This document shows, in pieces, positions 61,159-64,000 of a DNA stretch of 64,000 bases. The number at the start of each line of letters is the position of its first letter. Position 1 is the stretch's first letter. Made by a program: the position numbers and the translations under genes. The notes under the pieces are model-generated. The model did no database searches. It was not told where the DNA came from and saw only the letters and a program-made list of their open reading frames with translations. Source of the DNA: Rhabditoides inermis (Eukaryota > Nematoda > Chromadorea > Rhabditida > Rhabditidae); the NCBI GenBank assembly GCA_963966185.1, contig CAWZYM010000070.1, positions 43,501-107,500 on the forward strand. Direction: 5' to 3'.

Positions 61159-64000
61159 GCTTATTGTTTCCGGTTTTAGGCAAACGAGCGTGTGCAGGAA
61201 GTGGAGGCCAAGTGGATCACGGACAAGTCGGCACTCGATAGGAGACTGAAGGTGAGAGAGGGAGAGGGCAGAGGGGGAGAGAGAGAGAGAGAGGGAGAAT
61301 GAATGAATGATTCATGCTCAGTCTCTGATCGAAGAGCGCGACAAGATGATTGTGGAGCACGACACTCAGAAGGGCACCTGGAAGCAGACAATGACGGATA
61401 AGGATAAGGTGGGTGAAGAGAGAGAGAGAGAGAGGGGGGGGATGAACGTCCTTCTGTGTTTCAGAAGTGGCGTGAGCAGCAGAAGCAGCTGGAGCAGCGT
61501 ATCGGAGAGCTGGAGGATATGCAGCGTAGTATGAGTGCGGGCCTGCAGGTTGAGCAACAGCAGAAGAGCCCTCCCACTCCCCCTCCCCCTCCTCCCGGAC
61601 CACACAGGGACAGCAGAGAGCGGGAGATCGCGCCCGTCACTGGCGGGCCTCCCCCGCCTCCGCCCCCGCCCGGACCGCCCCCTCTTCCCGTTGTGGGTGG
61701 AGCACCTACACCTCCTCCCCCGCCTCCCCCGCCTCCGCCCCCGCCCATGGTTGGCCGCGGTGGTGGTCCGCCCCCTCCCCCGCCTCCTCCTCCCATTGGT
61801 GGAATGATGGGTGGAGGACCGCCCCCACCGCCGCCGATTGGTGGTATGGGAGGACCTGCTGCCAATGAAGTCATGACCATCAAGAAGACGTACCAGACTA
61901 AGTGAGTAGTTGCTTACCTATGACGTCATCACAGTCAAGCGATGTTATGTATGATATTCTAGGAACAAGCTTCCCGCCCTCAACTGGTCTGCAATGAAGC
62001 CGATGCAAGCCAAGAACACTGTGTTTGAACAGCTCAACGACGAGAAGATCATCGAGGTGGGCGTGGCTTAAGTGGGCGGAGGCTGGTATTCATCACATCC
62101 ATTTCAGAAGATTGACTTCTCCCGGCTGGAGGATATGTTCAAGGTTGGCGCAAGTGGTTCGGCAGTGGGCGGAGCTGCTGGAGGCGGAGCGTCGCAGCTA
62201 GCCCCGCCCTCCCAGCTGTCTCCCGGTTCGGCAGGCAGTGCTGGAGGAGCGATAAAGGAGAAGTATGTGTCGCTCCTCGATACGAAGAGACTGCAGAATG
62301 TTGGTGAGTGAATTACAGTGTTGTTGTTTACTGGTGTGTTTACTTGTTTGTTTACAGCGATCACTCGCCGCAAGCTTGCGATGGACCCGCGCGCGATTAT
62401 GGCTGCGGTGCATCAGCTCGATCTGGCTGCTCTGAGTGCCGATAAGGTGGGCGGGGCGAGAAGGGGCGGGCCGACTGTTGGATGGATGCGGAATAAGACT
62501 ATTGCGGCGGGACCTAAATGAGCGTATTTAAGTGTATGGTTGCAGGTGGATATTCTGAAGCGCATTCTTCCGACGGATGAGGAGCGGACTGCGTATTGCA
62601 AGGCTGCCGCCAAGGATGTGGAGAAGTTCAGCGAGGAGGTATGCGAGTCTGGGCTGGCAGTCGACCAACATCTGACATGGTTTTACCTCTGGTTCTTTGC
62701 AGGACCGTTTCATGCAGGCTCTGTGTGAGATTGAGCGTCTCGAGCACAAGTTGAATGTGATGCTGACAATGAGTTCATTCGACGAGAGCTGCGCCCTCCT
62801 CGAACCGGTACGATCACCATTCATCCAGTATACAATATCCACATCCATACTTATCGATCGCTTTCCAGCAATTCACCCACATGACGGCTGCGTCTGCGTG
62901 TGTCAAGGACGCGACGTCGTTCCACGGAGTTCTCGAAGTCGTCCTGGCATTCGGAAACTACATCAACAGTGGAAGGCGAGGCGGCGTGTATGGCTTCAAG
63001 CTGAACAGCCTCGACTCGGTGAGCGGGTGGGCGGGCCGAGTGGGGGCGGAGCCTAGTTTGAGTGAGGAGTGTCGATGGGGAAGTAGCAGGAGTCATTGTT
63101 CAATTGCCGTGTTTCAGCTGTCGGTTCTGAAATCTCCGACTGATCGGCAGCTGACACTGCTGCACATGATTGTCGATCAGGTCAGCGAGTCTCCATTTCT
63201 CTCTTCCTTCCTCTCTCTCTCTCTCTTTTTCTCTCTCTTTCCCGCCCCTCTTATTTCTTCCCTCTTTCAGATCTCGTCGCAGTTTCCGGCTCTTCTCTCG
63301 TTCGCAGATGAGCTCAAGTTCGTCGACAAGGCGTCTTCAGTGCAGTGGGAGACTGTCCAACAGGATATGAAGGATCTGGAGAGTGGCTTCGCGGCCGCGA
63401 CGAAGGAGAAGGAGTTGAAGGTGCGGCGAGTGGAGGGGATGGAGGTTGAGTGTTGTGTTGCAGGGTGCCGACTGTCCCCCTGCTCTCTCCGCATTCGTCG
63501 AGCAGAAGGCGTCCAAAATGGCAGAGTTGAGGGAAGCGGCCACCGGCGCAGCTGTGGGTTCACTTGCACATGATCGGTTGTCTTACACTCATTGTGGCGG
63601 TGTTGATAGTAACTGTTGTCGTGTTCAGAAGGCATTCGAGGCGTGTGTGGAGAGATACGGCGAGTCAGCCTCGGCCACACAACCAGACGCCTTCTTCGGA
63701 CGACTGCACAAGTTCGCGACGCAGTTCGCCAAGTGCAAGCAGGAGAACGAGCAGAAAGCGGCGGCAGAGAGGAGACACAAGGAGGAGACAGAGAGACGCG
63801 CCAGACTAGCCGCGCAGAGGGCGGACTCGCAGCAACAGGACCAGGTGAGAGGGAGAGAGAGAGGGGAGAGAGAGAGAGGGGGGAGAGACGCCTCTTGCAG
63901 ATAATCCTGGAGCTGGCTGAGCGCATGGGTGCGGTTGCTGCTGGCGGAGGAGTGGGCGGGGCCAGGAGAACCAGGAAGGTCGACAGCCAGCAGCTCGACC
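50855..64000 (+). CDS. frl-1: FMNL/FRL-type formin, 3' end missing (runs off right edge)
   Basis: FMNL formins nucleate and elongate actin filaments under Rac/Cdc42 control. The first candidate Met is at 50,855 ([18 protein letters not shown]); a second start, [11 protein letters not shown] at 51,402, is in phase and gives an N-myristoylation site as in vertebrate FMNLs (MGNAAGS). A Ser/Pro-rich region follows (52,747-53,850). After a 5-kb intron come the GBD/FH3 region ([20 protein letters not shown], matching [61 protein letters not shown]), a coiled coil ([11 protein letters not shown] to [16 protein letters not shown]), an FH1 polyproline region (61,565-61,850) and the FH2 domain ([55 protein letters not shown]). 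The window ends just after FH2, so any DAD is beyond the edge. Confidence 0.93.
52173..52239. repeat. (CT)n microsatellite in the formin
   Basis: A CT run of about 66 bp within the long intron after the MGASN exon. Confidence 0.95.
53050..53469. mobile_element. 420-bp hAT-type MITE
   Basis: The ends are TAGAGATGTGC and GCCCATCTCTA, and the flanks are a perfect 8-bp direct repeat TTTCGAAC (53,042-53,049 and 53,470-53,477), the hallmark of hAT insertions. The interior is made of ATTCGATTAATCG/CGAATAATTTTTATTCG modules in both orientations. There is no transposase frame. It lies in a formin intron between the VEF and DRHSPL exons. Confidence 0.88.
53852..58913. other. Long 5-kb formin intron, no exon recognised
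   Basis: This is bounded by the donor after DRATVERR and the acceptor before [14 protein letters not shown], with phase kept. It contains CT/GA microsatellites (55,242-55,310; 56,060-56,120; 58,133-58,160; 58,647-58,668) and gene-regulation-sized unique sequence. It is by far the largest intron of the gene, so an internal promoter or enhancers would fit, but no alternative first exon could be supported. Confidence 0.6.
59661..59703. repeat. (GA)n microsatellite in the formin
   Basis: A GA run of about 40 bp inside the intron between the SLRTNSV and DWVMAFLD exons. Similar GA runs follow other formin donors at 60,491-60,560, 61,253-61,300, 61,417-61,440 and 63,846-63,895. Confidence 0.9.
61108..61156. 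repeat. (GTT)n microsatellite
   Basis: About 16 GTT triplets in the intron between the coiled-coil exons KGRLSM and [11 protein letters not shown]. Confidence 0.95.

Overview
The window is eukaryotic and most likely from a nematode. Genes are cut into many short exons separated by introns often only 40-60 bp long. Many 3' splice sites read TTTCAG or TTTTCAG, and one gene is a seven-transmembrane receptor of the nematode Srg/Srv chemoreceptor type, with the FTAVFYPIKHKNTWW motif after TM3. I cannot name the species; a rhabditine or diplogastrid-like nematode is a guess. The DNA is full of GA/CT microsatellites and short non-autonomous DNA transposons (MITEs), nearly all inside introns.

Layout: 1-10,442 (-) is most of a large multi-C2H2 zinc-finger protein that runs off the left edge and has a 1.5-kb fold-back element in one intron. 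10,881-16,607 (+) is a CNK scaffold (SAM-CRIC-PDZ-PH) with two MITEs. 17,105-19,699 (+) is protein O-fucosyltransferase 2. 19,983-22,215 (-) is the chemoreceptor. 23,425-23,833 (+) is a small secreted Gln/Met-rich peptide with a TATA box. 24,250-24,741 (-) is an NCBP2AS2-like microprotein. 24,991-26,425 (+) is an FBXO28-like F-box protein, followed by a second probable F-box protein at 27,113-28,105 (+). 28,789-40,822 (-) is a complete TAF1 gene. 41,566-44,067 (+) lies head to head with TAF1 and joins an RTF1-type Plus3 domain to a complete actin. 45,118-45,503 (-) is a small basic protein, and 45,852-49,459 (+) is a long unrecognised protein. 50,855-64,000 (+) is an FMNL/FRL formin cut by the right edge.

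The two observations most worth attention are these. (1) The Plus3-actin gene: the actin part has no start codon of its own and is in phase with the upstream Plus3 exons through an acidic linker. (2) A 2.4-kb TAF1 intron built from about 40 tandem copies of a 60-bp unit. Each unit spans the last ~24 coding bases of the exon, its 5' splice donor and the first ~36 bases of an intron that was probably 42 bp long, so the donor site itself has been copied about 40 times. Third in interest is a pair of abutting TTA-flanked MITEs that share one target-site copy, one of which carries a tRNA-like sequence.

The genes do not form one pathway. Functional themes are transcription (zinc-finger protein, TAF1, Plus3-actin), Ras/MAPK scaffolding (CNK), Rho-family actin assembly (FMNL), secretory glycosylation (POFUT2) and ubiquitin ligase adaptors (two F-box proteins). 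Exon boundaries were placed by eye from GT/AG sites, reading phase and family similarity, so single junctions may be off.
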